22,253 nucleotides of DNA from an uncultured Archangium sp. (GTDB lineage Bacteria; Myxococcota; Myxococcia; Myxococcales; Myxococcaceae). The DNA lies in NCBI GenBank assembly GCA_946479335.1, contig CAMLFP010000051.1, positions 1-22,253 on the forward strand. Reading direction: 5' to 3'. Each line of letters starts with the position of its first letter. Positions within the stretch are counted from its first letter, which is position 1. Under the pieces are notes generated by a model. The model did not search any database. It was not told the DNA's origin and saw only the letters and a list, made by a program, of their open reading frames with translations. The position numbers and the translations under genes are program-made. This document shows, piece by piece, positions 7,889 through 15,193 of this stretch.

Positions 7889-7915
7889 CGATTTCATCCC
7901 ATGGATCAGCTGCTC
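7878..7915 (+). repeat. 30-base in-frame insertion with flanking 8-base direct repeat that splits the kinase
   Basis: AGCTGCTC occurs at 7878-7885 and again at 7908-7915. The 22 bases between them (7886-7907) carry a TAA, the AT-rich stretch GATTTCAT and a new ATG (7901), and are about half A+T inside DNA that is about 70% G+C. Deleting one repeat copy plus the 22 bases restores an uninterrupted kinase reading VPMRELL-EECAGLVRP, which matches the usual DHp to ATPase linker. This suggests an insertion of exactly ten codons, such as a small target-site-duplicating event or a templated slip. I cannot tell which. Confidence 0.6.
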
Positions 7916-8323
7916 GAGGAGTGCGCCGGGCTGGTGCGGCCTCGCGCCGACGTCACGGTGACGGTGGAGCTGAGCGACGCGCTGCCGCCGCCGTTGGCGG
8001 AGCGCGATCGCCTGCGACAGATCTTCGTGAACCTCCTCCAGAACGGCGTGGAGGCCATCCCTCCCGGGCGCGCGGGCACGGTGCGCGTCTCCGGCGGCGT
8101 CGAGGGCCGGCAGCTCGCGGTGCACGTGCAAGACGATGGGAGCGGGATGGACGCCGCCACCCGCGCGCGCGTCTTCGAGCCGTTGTTCACCACCAAGAAG
8201 AGCGGCACCGGGCTCGGCCTCGCCATCGTCGAGAGCCTGGTTCGCCAGCACGGCGGCGCGCTGGAGCTGGTGACCGCGCCGGGCCAGGGCACGACCTTCA
8301 CGGTGCGGCTGCCGCTGGGTTGA
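7901..8323 (+). CDS. Separate histidine-kinase ATPase (HATPase_c / CA) domain
   Basis: This 140-residue ORF is the catalytic ATP-binding half of the kinase. The N box is NLLQNGVEA (44-52), G1 is DDGSGM (78-83), the F box is FEPLFTTK (92-99) and G2 is GTGLGLAI (102-109), so every ATP-site motif is intact. It lies in the same frame as the upstream kinase part, 12 bases after its TAA. The ATG at 7901 has no Shine-Dalgarno, so it would depend on termination-reinitiation by ribosomes leaving the upstream ORF, or on stop-codon readthrough. The intact motifs argue against long-standing decay. Known natural examples of kinases with DHp and CA on separate chains are rare, so this could be either a recent lesion or a functional split. 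Confidence 0.85.
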   Translation: MDQLLEECAGLVRPRADVTVTVELSDALPPPLAERDRLRQIFVNLLQNGVEAIPPGRAGTVRVSGGVEGRQLAVHVQDDGSGMDAATRARVFEPLFTTKKSGTGLGLAIVESLVRQHGGALELVTAPGQGTTFTVRLPLG

Positions 8324-8367
8324 CGCGCTCGCGGCCTGATTTCATTCTCGAATCACAGAACGCCCCA

Positions 8368-8428
8368 CCTCAATCAGCTCCACCGAAACATTGGGTGGAC
8401 GAATCACATTCACCGCCGCATTGAGGAG
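8368..8428 (+). promoter_or_regulatory. Nested inverted repeats in the RND operon leader, covering the Shine-Dalgarno
   Basis: The 111-base gap before the RND gene contains CCTCAAT (8368-8374), complementary to ATTGAGG (8420-8426), and nested within it TCCACC (8379-8384), complementary to GGTGGA (8394-8399). The outer 3' arm overlaps the ribosome-binding site GAGGAG (8423-8428), 6 bases before the ATG at 8435. The 9-mer CGAATCACA also occurs twice, at 8349-8357 and 8400-8408. The gap may thus hold an RNA structure that limits translation, or paired protein sites. The repeats are short, so chance is possible. Confidence 0.35.
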
Positions 8429-8434
8429 TCTCCC

Positions 8435-11400
8435 ATGTGGTTGGTTCGAGTAGCGCTGCAGCGGCCGTACACGTTCATCGTGATGTCGATGCTGATCGTG
8501 TTGATGGGTCTGTCCACCATCGCGCGGATGCCGACCGACATCTTCCCGGTCATCGACATCCCCGTGATCACGGTGGTGTGGAACTACGGCGGCCTGCCTC
8601 CGGAGGAGATGGAGAAGCGGCTCACCACCAACTACGAGCGCATGTTGACGACCATCGTCAACGACATCGAGCACACCGAGAGCCAGACGCTGACGGGCAT
8701 CGTGGTGATCAAGGTGTTCCTCCAGCCGGGCGCGTCGGTCGACACCGCGATGGCGGGCATCACCGCGGCGAGCCAGCTGGCGGTGCGGCAGATGCCGCCG
8801 GGCGCGACGCCGCCGTTGATCATCCGCTACTCCGCGTCGAACGTGCCGATCATCCAGGCGGCGCTCGAATCGGAGACGATGACCGAGCAGCAGCTCTTCG
8901 ATCTCGGCTTCAACTTCCTGCGCGCCGACTTCTCGACGATTCCCGGGGTGCAGATCCCCTACCCCTACGGCGGCAAGCAGCGGCAGATCGAGATCGACAT
9001 CGACCCGCAGCGTCTCTACGCGTGGGGGCTCTCGCCGCGCGACGTGAGCGCCGCGCTGGGGCTGCAGAACATCGTGCTGCCCGGCGGCTCGGCGAAGATC
9101 GGCACCTCGGAGTTCCCCATCATCATGAACTCCAGCCCCGAGCTGCTGGAGGAGATCGGCGCCATCCCCGTGCGTACGGTGAACGGCCGCACCATCTACG
9201 TGCGCGACGTGTCGAACGTGCGCGACGGCGCAGCGCCGCAACAGAGCATCGTGCACGTGGGCGGCAAGAAGGCCGCGCTGATGACCATCTTGAAGAACGG
9301 CAGCGCCTCGACGCTGGAGATCGTGGACCGCATCCGCGCGCTGCTGCCGGTGGCGCTCACCAAGCTGCCGAAGGAGTTCAAGGTGTCGCTGCTCTTCGAC
9401 CAGTCGCTCTTCGTGCGCGCGTCGGTCGAGGGCGTGGTGAAGGAAGCGCTGATCGCCGCGGGCCTGACGGCGCTGATGATCCTCCTCTTCCTCGGGAGCT
9501 GGCGGAGCACACTGGTGGTGGTGGTGAGCATCCCCCTGTCGATCCTCACGTCGATCATCGTGTTGAACGCGCTGGGGCAGACGTTGAACGTGATGACGCT
9601 CGGCGGGCTGGCGCTGGCCGTCGGTATCCTCGTCGACGACGCAACGGTGGCCATCGAGAACATCCACCGCAACATGGCGCAGAAGAAGTCGTTCATCCGC
9701 TCCATCGTCGACGGTGCGCAGGAGATCGCGGTGCCCGCGCTGGTGTCGACGCTGTGCATCTGCATCGGCTTCGTGCCGGTGGGCTTCATCACCGGGTCGG
9801 CGCGGTCGCTGTTCGTGCCGATGGCGATGGCCGTCGTGTTCGCGATGCTGATGTCGTACTTCCTCTCGCGCACGCTGGTGCCCACGCTGGTGCGCGCGCT
9901 GCTCGAGAAGGAGTCGCAGCACCACGAGCTCCACCCGTTCTTCGCGGCGTTCAACCGCGGGTTCGACCGGCTGCGCACCTGGTACGGCGGCTACCTCGCG
10001 CTGGCGCTCAAGCATCGCCGCGAGGTGATCATCGGCTTCTCGGTGTTCTCGATGGGCTCGCTGTTGCTGCTGCCGCTGGTAGGGCGCGACTTCTTCCCCG
10101 CGGTCGACGCGGGCCTCATCAAGCTGCACGTGCGCGGGTTGCCCGGCACGCGCGTCGAGGAGACCGAGCGGCGCTTCGCGCAGATCGAAGACACCATCCG
10201 CACCGTCATCCCTCCCGGGGAGATCGAGACGCTCATCGACAACATGGGCATCCCCACCTCGGGCATCAACCTCTCGCTCTCCGAAGGCGCGCTCATCTCG
10301 TCGGCTGACGGGCAGATCCTCATCGCGTTGAAGGAGGGCCACGCGCCGACGGAGCAGTACGTGCGCGCGCTGCGCAAGGTGTTGCCGGAGGCGTACCCTG
10401 ACTCGACGTTCTTCTTCCTCGCGCCCGACATCTCGACGCAGGTGTTGAACTTCGGCCTGCCCGCGCCGATCGACGTGCAGGTGACGGGCGCGGTGGGCAA
10501 CGAAGAGAAGACCTACGCCGTGGCCCAGCGCATCGCCGACGAGCTCAAGCGCGTGCCCGGCGCGGCCGACGTGCACCTCGCGCAGGTGCAGCACCGCCCG
10601 CAGCTGCGCATCGACGTCGATCGCACCATGGCCAGCGAGTTCGGGCTCACGCAGCGCGACATCGCGAGTGACGTGCTGGTGTCGCTCTCGTCCAGCTCGC
10701 AGGTCTCGCCCAGCTTCTGGCTCGACAAGCGCGGCGTGCAGTACCCGGTCGCGGTGCAGACGCCGCAGTACACCATCGACTCCGTCGACGCGTTGAAGAC
10801 CACCCCCATCTCCCGCGGAGGCGGCAAGGGCCCGCAGCTGCTCTCGAACATCGCGCAGATCAGCCGCGCGACGGGCCCGGTCAACATCACGCACTTCAAC
10901 GCGGTGCGCACCTACGACGTGCAGGCCAACGTCGACAGCACCGACCTCGGCAGCGTGGCGGCCGCCATCAACCGCATCATCGAGTCGCAGCGGAAGGACT
11001 TCCCCCGGGGCACGCAGGTGAAGGTGAAGGGGCAGATCGAGAGCATGAACTCCAGCTTCCTCGGCCTGGGCCTCGGGCTCATCTTCGCGGTGGTGCTGGT
11101 CTACCTGCTGATGGTGGTGAACTTTCAGTCGTGGGTCGACCCGTTCATCATCTTGATGGCGCTGCCGGGCGCGCTCGCCGGCATCGCGTGGATGCTGTTC
11201 CTCACCCAGACCACGCTCAGCGTGCCGGCGTTGATGGGCAGCATCATGTGCGTGGGCGTGGCGACGGCGAACTCCATCCTCGTGGTGACGTTCGCGAACG
11301 ATCAACGCAAGGTGGGCCGTGACGCGACCAGCGCGGCGCTCGCCTCGGGCATGACGCGCCTGCGGCCGGTGATGATGACCGCCGCCGCGATGATCATCGG

Positions 11401-11578
11401 CATGCTGCCCATGGCGCTGGGCCTCGGCGAGGGCGCCGAGCAGAACGCGCCGCTGGGCCGCGCGGTGATCGGAGGCCTGATGCTCGCGACCTTCACCACC
11501 CTCTTCTTCGTGCCCGTCATCTACAGCCTGCTCCGCCGCAAGGCCGCGCAGGTCGACCCTCTCGTGGAGAACCTGTGA
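8435..11578 (+). CDS. RND-family multidrug efflux permease (HAE1/AcrB type)
   Basis: The 1047-residue inner-membrane proton antiporter has the normal length. TM1 is at about 11-30, followed by the first large periplasmic loop. The TM2-TM6 cluster begins at about 338, and TM4 carries the proton-relay pair D401-D402 in GILVDDATVAIEN. This is the DD pattern of hydrophobic/amphiphilic exporters rather than that of heavy-metal (CzcA) pumps. A second loop covers about 555-870 and the last TM cluster follows (around GLGLGLIFAVVLVYLLMVV and MGSIMCVGVATANSILV). GAGGAG sits 6 bases before the ATG. The stop overlaps the adaptor gene start as GTGA. The substrate cannot be inferred. No outer-membrane factor gene is next to it. 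The two-component genes upstream are possible regulators. Confidence 0.95.
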   Translation: MWLVRVALQRPYTFIVMSMLIVLMGLSTIARMPTDIFPVIDIPVITVVWNYGGLPPEEMEKRLTTNYERMLTTIVNDIEHTESQTLTGIVVIKVFLQPGASVDTAMAGITAASQLAVRQMPPGATPPLIIRYSASNVPIIQAALESETMTEQQLFDLGFNFLRADFSTIPGVQIPYPYGGKQRQIEIDIDPQRLYAWGLSPRDVSAALGLQNIVLPGGSAKIGTSEFPIIMNSSPELLEEIGAIPVRTVNGRTIYVRDVSNVRDGAAPQQSIVHVGGKKAALMTILKNGSASTLEIVDRIRALLPVALTKLPKEFKVSLLFDQSLFVRASVEGVVKEALIAAGLTALMILLFLGSWRSTLVVVVSIPLSILTSIIVLNALGQTLNVMTLGGLALAVGILVDDATVAIENIHRNMAQKKSFIRSIVDGAQEIAVPALVSTLCICIGFVPVGFITGSARSLFVPMAMAVVFAMLMSYFLSRTLVPTLVRALLEKESQHHELHPFFAAFNRGFDRLRTWYGGYLALALKHRREVIIGFSVFSMGSLLLLPLVGRDFFPAVDAGLIKLHVRGLPGTRVEETERRFAQIEDTIRTVIPPGEIETLIDNMGIPTSGINLSLSEGALISSADGQILIALKEGHAPTEQYVRALRKVLPEAYPDSTFFFLAPDISTQVLNFGLPAPIDVQVTGAVGNEEKTYAVAQRIADELKRVPGAADVHLAQVQHRPQLRIDVDRTMASEFGLTQRDIASDVLVSLSSSSQVSPSFWLDKRGVQYPVAVQTPQYTIDSVDALKTTPISRGGGKGPQLLSNIAQISRATGPVNITHFNAVRTYDVQANVDSTDLGSVAAAINRIIESQRKDFPRGTQVKVKGQIESMNSSFLGLGLGLIFAVVLVYLLMVVNFQSWVDPFIILMALPGALAGIAWMLFLTQTTLSVPALMGSIMCVGVATANSILVVTFANDQRKVGRDATSAALASGMTRLRPVMMTAAAMIIGMLPMALGLGEGAEQNAPLGRAVIGGLMLATFTTLFFVPVIYSLLRRKAAQVDPLVENL

Positions 11579-12828
11579 GCGATCAGAACCAGACGCCCGC
11601 CCCCGCCGACGATCTCGGCTTCGAGCTGCCCCCGCCCACGACGGTGCCGCGCAAGCGTGGCGCGCTCATCGCCGGCGGCGCGGTGGGTGCCGTCGCGTTG
11701 TTGTTCGCGGCCGGGCTGCTCCCGAAGCTGCTGAACCAGCGCGCGCTCGAGGCGCAGGAGCGCGGCGAGTTCAGCGGCGTGCAGCGCGTGGAGGCGGTGA
11801 AGGCGAAGGAGATCTCCAGCGACCACGCGCTCACGCTGCCGGGCACCGTGCAGCCGCTGGAGGAGACGGTCATCTACCCGCGCGTCTCCGGCTACGTGAA
11901 GCGCTGGCTGGTCGACCTCGGTGGCGACGTGAAGGAAGGCGACCTGCTGCTGGAGATCGACACGCCGGATCTCGACGCCCAGCTCGAGCAGGCGCGCGCG
12001 CGGCTCGCCGAGGCCGAGGCGGGCGTCATCCGCGCGGAGTCGGCGGTGCGCTTCTCGAAGAGCCGCGCCGAGCGCTACCAGGCGCTCACGCCGGCGGGCC
12101 TCACCTCGCAACAGGATCTCGAACAACAACAGGGCCAGGCCGACGTCGACGCCGCGGGGGTGAACGTCGCGAAGGCGAACATGTCGGCGGCGCAGGCCAA
12201 CCTCCGCCAGCTGCAGCAGGTGAAGTCGTTCACCCGCGTCACCGCGCCCTTCTCGGGCCGCATCGTTCAACGCTGGGCGGAGCGCGGCATGCTGGTGAAC
12301 GCCGGCACGAGCAGCCCGCTCTTCCGCGTGCAGAACACCGACCCGGTGCGCATCTTCGTCAACGTGCCGCAAGACGTGGCGACGGGCGTGCGCACGGGCA
12401 TCGGCGCAGAGGTCACGGTGCGCGAGTTCCCCGGCCGCGTCTTCAAGGGAGAGGTGGCGCGGGTCGCCGGCGCGCTCGACGACGCCACGCGCACCATGAG
12501 CACCGAGGTCCGCGTGCCCAACGAGAACAAGGAGCTCCTCACCGGCATGTACGTGCAGGTCGCGCTGACGTTGCCCGCGCCGCACCGGCTCTACGAGGTG
12601 CCGGCGACGGCGCTGTACAACGACTCCAACGGCACGCGCGTCGCGGTGGTCGGCGCCGGTAACGTCATCTCGTTGAGGAAGATCACCATCGAGCGCGACA
12701 CCGGCATGACGCTGCAGATCGCCAGCGGGCTCACCGGCGACGAGCGCGTGGTGCGCATCGCCAACGCCGCGCTCAGCGACGGCTCGAAGGTGGAGCTGAT
12801 CGAGCCCCCGCCACCCGCGAAGCCGTGA
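11575..12828 (+). CDS. RND efflux periplasmic adaptor (membrane fusion protein, HlyD/AcrA family)
   Basis: The 417-residue adaptor would connect the RND permease to an outer-membrane channel. A polar cytoplasmic N-tail is followed by one membrane anchor at about 29-50, with no lipobox. The first half of the lipoyl/barrel-sandwich domain begins at about 95 (YPRVSGYVKRW, then DTPDL), then an alpha-helical hairpin rich in Ala, Gln and Glu (about 133-215), the second lipoyl half (VTAPFSGRIVQRWAERG), a beta-barrel domain and a membrane-proximal domain. The GTG start overlaps the permease TGA by four bases, indicating coupled translation. The order permease then adaptor is the reverse of acrAB. No TolC-like gene follows; an unlinked one must serve this pump. 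Confidence 0.93.
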   Translation: MSDQNQTPAPADDLGFELPPPTTVPRKRGALIAGGAVGAVALLFAAGLLPKLLNQRALEAQERGEFSGVQRVEAVKAKEISSDHALTLPGTVQPLEETVIYPRVSGYVKRWLVDLGGDVKEGDLLLEIDTPDLDAQLEQARARLAEAEAGVIRAESAVRFSKSRAERYQALTPAGLTSQQDLEQQQGQADVDAAGVNVAKANMSAAQANLRQLQQVKSFTRVTAPFSGRIVQRWAERGMLVNAGTSSPLFRVQNTDPVRIFVNVPQDVATGVRTGIGAEVTVREFPGRVFKGEVARVAGALDDATRTMSTEVRVPNENKELLTGMYVQVALTLPAPHRLYEVPATALYNDSNGTRVAVVGAGNVISLRKITIERDTGMTLQIASGLTGDERVVRIANAALSDGSKVELIEPPPPAKP

Positions 12829-12852
12829 CGCGCATCGCGTAGGATCGCGGGC

Positions 12853-14349
12853 ATGTCTGACCAGCCCGCGTTCCTCCGCGAGATCGACACGCAGATCCGC
12901 GCACGCTGCACGCTCCTCTACCTGGTGACCTTCGAGGAGGAGCGCGTGGAGAAGCTGCTCGGCGAGGTCGCCCGCACGCACGGGAAGGACCTCGCGGAGT
13001 GGACCGCCACGCGCGGGCTGCGCTCGTTGACGCAGCGGGCCCCACCCGACCCCGACACCCTCGAGCCCGCGCGCGCGCTCGCGCAGATCTCCCGGCTTCC
13101 GAACGCGTCGCTGGTGCTGCTCAAGGACTTCCACCGCTACCTCGACGACGCCTTCGTGGTGCGCGCGCTGCGCGAGGTGGGGATGATGCTCAAGACGCAG
13201 TTCACGACCATCATCATCGTGGCGCCGACGCTGAAGCTCCCCGAGGAGCTCGAGAAGGAGGTCTCCGTCGTCGACGTGCCCCTGCCCTCCCGCGCCGACC
13301 TCATGGGGTTGCTGCGCGAGATCGCCCGGGTCGTCACCAAGAACCGCAAGGCCACGGTCGACCTCTCCGGCGAACAGGCCGAACAGCTCGTCGGCGCGGC
13401 GCACGGGCTCACGCTGGTCGAGGCCGAGAACGCCTTCGCCAAGGCCATCGCGCAAGACAACAAGCTCGACGGGAATGATCTGCAGCTCATCCTCCACGAG
13501 AAGAGCCAGGTGGTGCGCAAGTCGGGGCTGCTCGAGTACTACGCGACCGAACAGTCGCTCTCCGACGTCGGCGGCCTCACGCACCTCAAGCGCTGGCTCG
13601 AACGTCGCCGCAACGCGTTCTCCGAGAAGGCGCGCGCGTTCGGGCTCCCGGCGCCCAAGGGCCTGCTGCTGCTCGGCGTGCAGGGCTGCGGCAAGAGCCT
13701 CACCGCGCGCGCCATCGCCACCAGTTGGAAGCTGCCGCTGGTGCGCCTCGACATGGGCCGCATCTTCTCGGGGCTGGTGGGCAGCTCCGAGGAGAACCTG
13801 CGCAAGGCGATCCGCGCGGTGGAGAGCCTGGCGCCTGCGGTGTTGTGGATCGACGAGATTGAGAAAGGCCTGGCAGGGTCCGGCGGCGGCGCGAACGACA
13901 CCGGCGTCTCGGCGCGCGTGCTGGGCACGCTGCTGACCTGGCTGCAGGAGAAGACCGCGCCGGTGTTCGTGGTGGCGACCGCCAACCGCATCGACGCGTT
14001 GCCCCCGGAGCTGCTGCGCAAGGGCCGCTTCGACGAGATCTTCTTCGTCGACCTCCCCACTGAAGCGGAGCGCGCGGCCATCCTCGAGCTGCAGCTGCGC
14101 AAGCGGCGCCGCGACCCGGCCAACTACCCCATCGCCGAGTTGGCGCGCGAGACGCCGCAGTTCAGCGGCGCGGAGCTCGAACAGCTGGTCGTCGCCGGGC
14201 TCTACGACGCGTTCGCCGACAACGTGGAGCTGAGCGGCGACCATCTCCTCGCTGCCGCCAGGGAGACGCCGCCGCTCGCGGTGATGATGGGTGAAGATGT
14301 GGCGCGCCTCCGCGAGTGGGCGAAGACGCGCACCAGACCTGCGTCGTGA
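12853..14349 (+). CDS. Ycf46-type AAA+ ATPase
   Basis: The 498-residue protein matches the architecture of the Ycf46 family known from cyanobacteria and plastids. An N-terminal domain (about 1-225, starting [20 protein letters not shown]) is itself a degenerate AAA-like fold. It is followed by an AAA+ module with Walker A GVQGCGKS (275-282), Walker B VLWIDE (330-335), sensor-1 N378 (ATAN) and arginines at 389 and 392 ([11 protein letters not shown]). Family hallmarks include [18 protein letters not shown] and [20 protein letters not shown]. Work in cyanobacteria links Ycf46 to inorganic-carbon use, but its molecular role is open, and a role here is unknown. It begins 24 bases after the adaptor stop, with AGGA upstream, so it may be in the efflux operon. 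It ends directly against the convergent gene with no spacer. Confidence 0.88.
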   Translation: MSDQPAFLREIDTQIRARCTLLYLVTFEEERVEKLLGEVARTHGKDLAEWTATRGLRSLTQRAPPDPDTLEPARALAQISRLPNASLVLLKDFHRYLDDAFVVRALREVGMMLKTQFTTIIIVAPTLKLPEELEKEVSVVDVPLPSRADLMGLLREIARVVTKNRKATVDLSGEQAEQLVGAAHGLTLVEAENAFAKAIAQDNKLDGNDLQLILHEKSQVVRKSGLLEYYATEQSLSDVGGLTHLKRWLERRRNAFSEKARAFGLPAPKGLLLLGVQGCGKSLTARAIATSWKLPLVRLDMGRIFSGLVGSSEENLRKAIRAVESLAPAVLWIDEIEKGLAGSGGGANDTGVSARVLGTLLTWLQEKTAPVFVVATANRIDALPPELLRKGRFDEIFFVDLPTEAERAAILELQLRKRRRDPANYPIAELARETPQFSGAELEQLVVAGLYDAFADNVELSGDHLLAAARETPPLAVMMGEDVARLREWAKTRTRPAS

Positions 14350-15138
14350 CTACTTCGCGCTGACGTCGACGTTGATGTTGAAGGCGTACGACTTGTTGTT
14401 GAACTCGGCCTTGCCGTCGCACGCCGAGTGGAAGGTGATGGTGTCGATCTTGGGGATGATGCCCTCGACCTTGGTGCTGTTGCCGGTCCCCGAGATGGGG
14501 TTCTTGTCGCAGTCAGGCGAGATGACGACGTCATCCAGCTTCACCACCGCCGCCGAGTTCCCGAGGCCGGCAGACGCCGACACCGACGACGAGGAGATGG
14601 TCATCGTGTCGTCGTTCTCGTCGGTGGTGCCCTTCGAGTCGACGACGGCCCGCCAGGTGTTGGTGCTCGCGAGCGCCGCGCCGCTGATGTCGCTGCGGGC
14701 GGCCGCGTTGGCCGCGCTGAACTGCACGGTGGTGGTGTTGCCCGAGCGGTCGACCGACATCTGCGTGACGCTCTCGTACGCGTAGGTCTTGCCGCTCGAC
14801 TGCACGCTCGCGAACACCGTCTGCACCGTCGCGGAGTTGGCGTCAGACCACGAGCCCTTCACGGTCACCGTGCCGCCCGAGAGCCCGAGGCGCAGGCCGC
14901 ACTCACCGCCCACCGTGATGGCCACTTCGCCGTCGCACGGGTAGGTGGTGCAGGCCGTCGTCACCGACGCGCACGCGGGGCCGGTGCCGGCCATCGCGTC
15001 GAACGCCAGGCTGGCGCTGCGCGCCGACGCCGCCGTCACCCCCACACCCTGAGAGGTCTCGTCGAGCGGGTTCGGCTCCGCGCAACCCACACCGAGAAAC
15101 ACCGCGCCCAGACACAACGTGAGAGGTGCCACCTTCAT
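14350..15138 (-). CDS. Exported Cys-containing protein, probable lipoprotein
   Basis: The 262-residue product starts at the ATG at 15138, which has AAGGAG (15152-15147) 8 bases upstream; the frame runs 28 codons further but has no better site. A signal sequence (MKVAPLTLCLGAVFLGVGC) ends at C19. The -3 residue is Gly, so the lipobox is imperfect and plain SPI export is possible. The mature part is Ser/Thr/Asn-rich and probably all beta, with cysteines at 56, 63, 68, 80, 210 and 240. The C-terminal pattern C-DKNP-ISG followed by ITFHSACDGKAE looks like a conserved tail of myxobacterial surface proteins, from memory only. Function is unknown. It is 55 bases downstream of the aldehyde dehydrogenase gene and may be co-transcribed. 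Confidence 0.78.
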   Translation of the reverse strand: MKVAPLTLCLGAVFLGVGCAEPNPLDETSQGVGVTAASARSASLAFDAMAGTGPACASVTTACTTYPCDGEVAITVGGECGLRLGLSGGTVTVKGSWSDANSATVQTVFASVQSSGKTYAYESVTQMSVDRSGNTTTVQFSAANAAARSDISGAALASTNTWRAVVDSKGTTDENDDTMTISSSSVSASAGLGNSAAVVKLDDVVISPDCDKNPISGTGNSTKVEGIIPKIDTITFHSACDGKAEFNNKSYAFNINVDVSAK

Positions 15139-15193
15139 GCGTATTGCTCCTTGTACGGGTTGGCGCCGCATGACGAAACACGCGGCGGGGTAT

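Noticed and set aside
8342..11305. 987-codon minus-strand frame opposite the RND gene
   Set aside because: His/Arg/Asp-rich antisense shadow of a GC-rich gene; no motifs, and the plus strand encodes an unmistakable RND permease.
11521..14244. 907-codon minus-strand frame opposite the adaptor and AAA+ genes
   Set aside because: Spans two real plus-strand genes and their junction, low-complexity composition, no domain; a GC-bias artefact.
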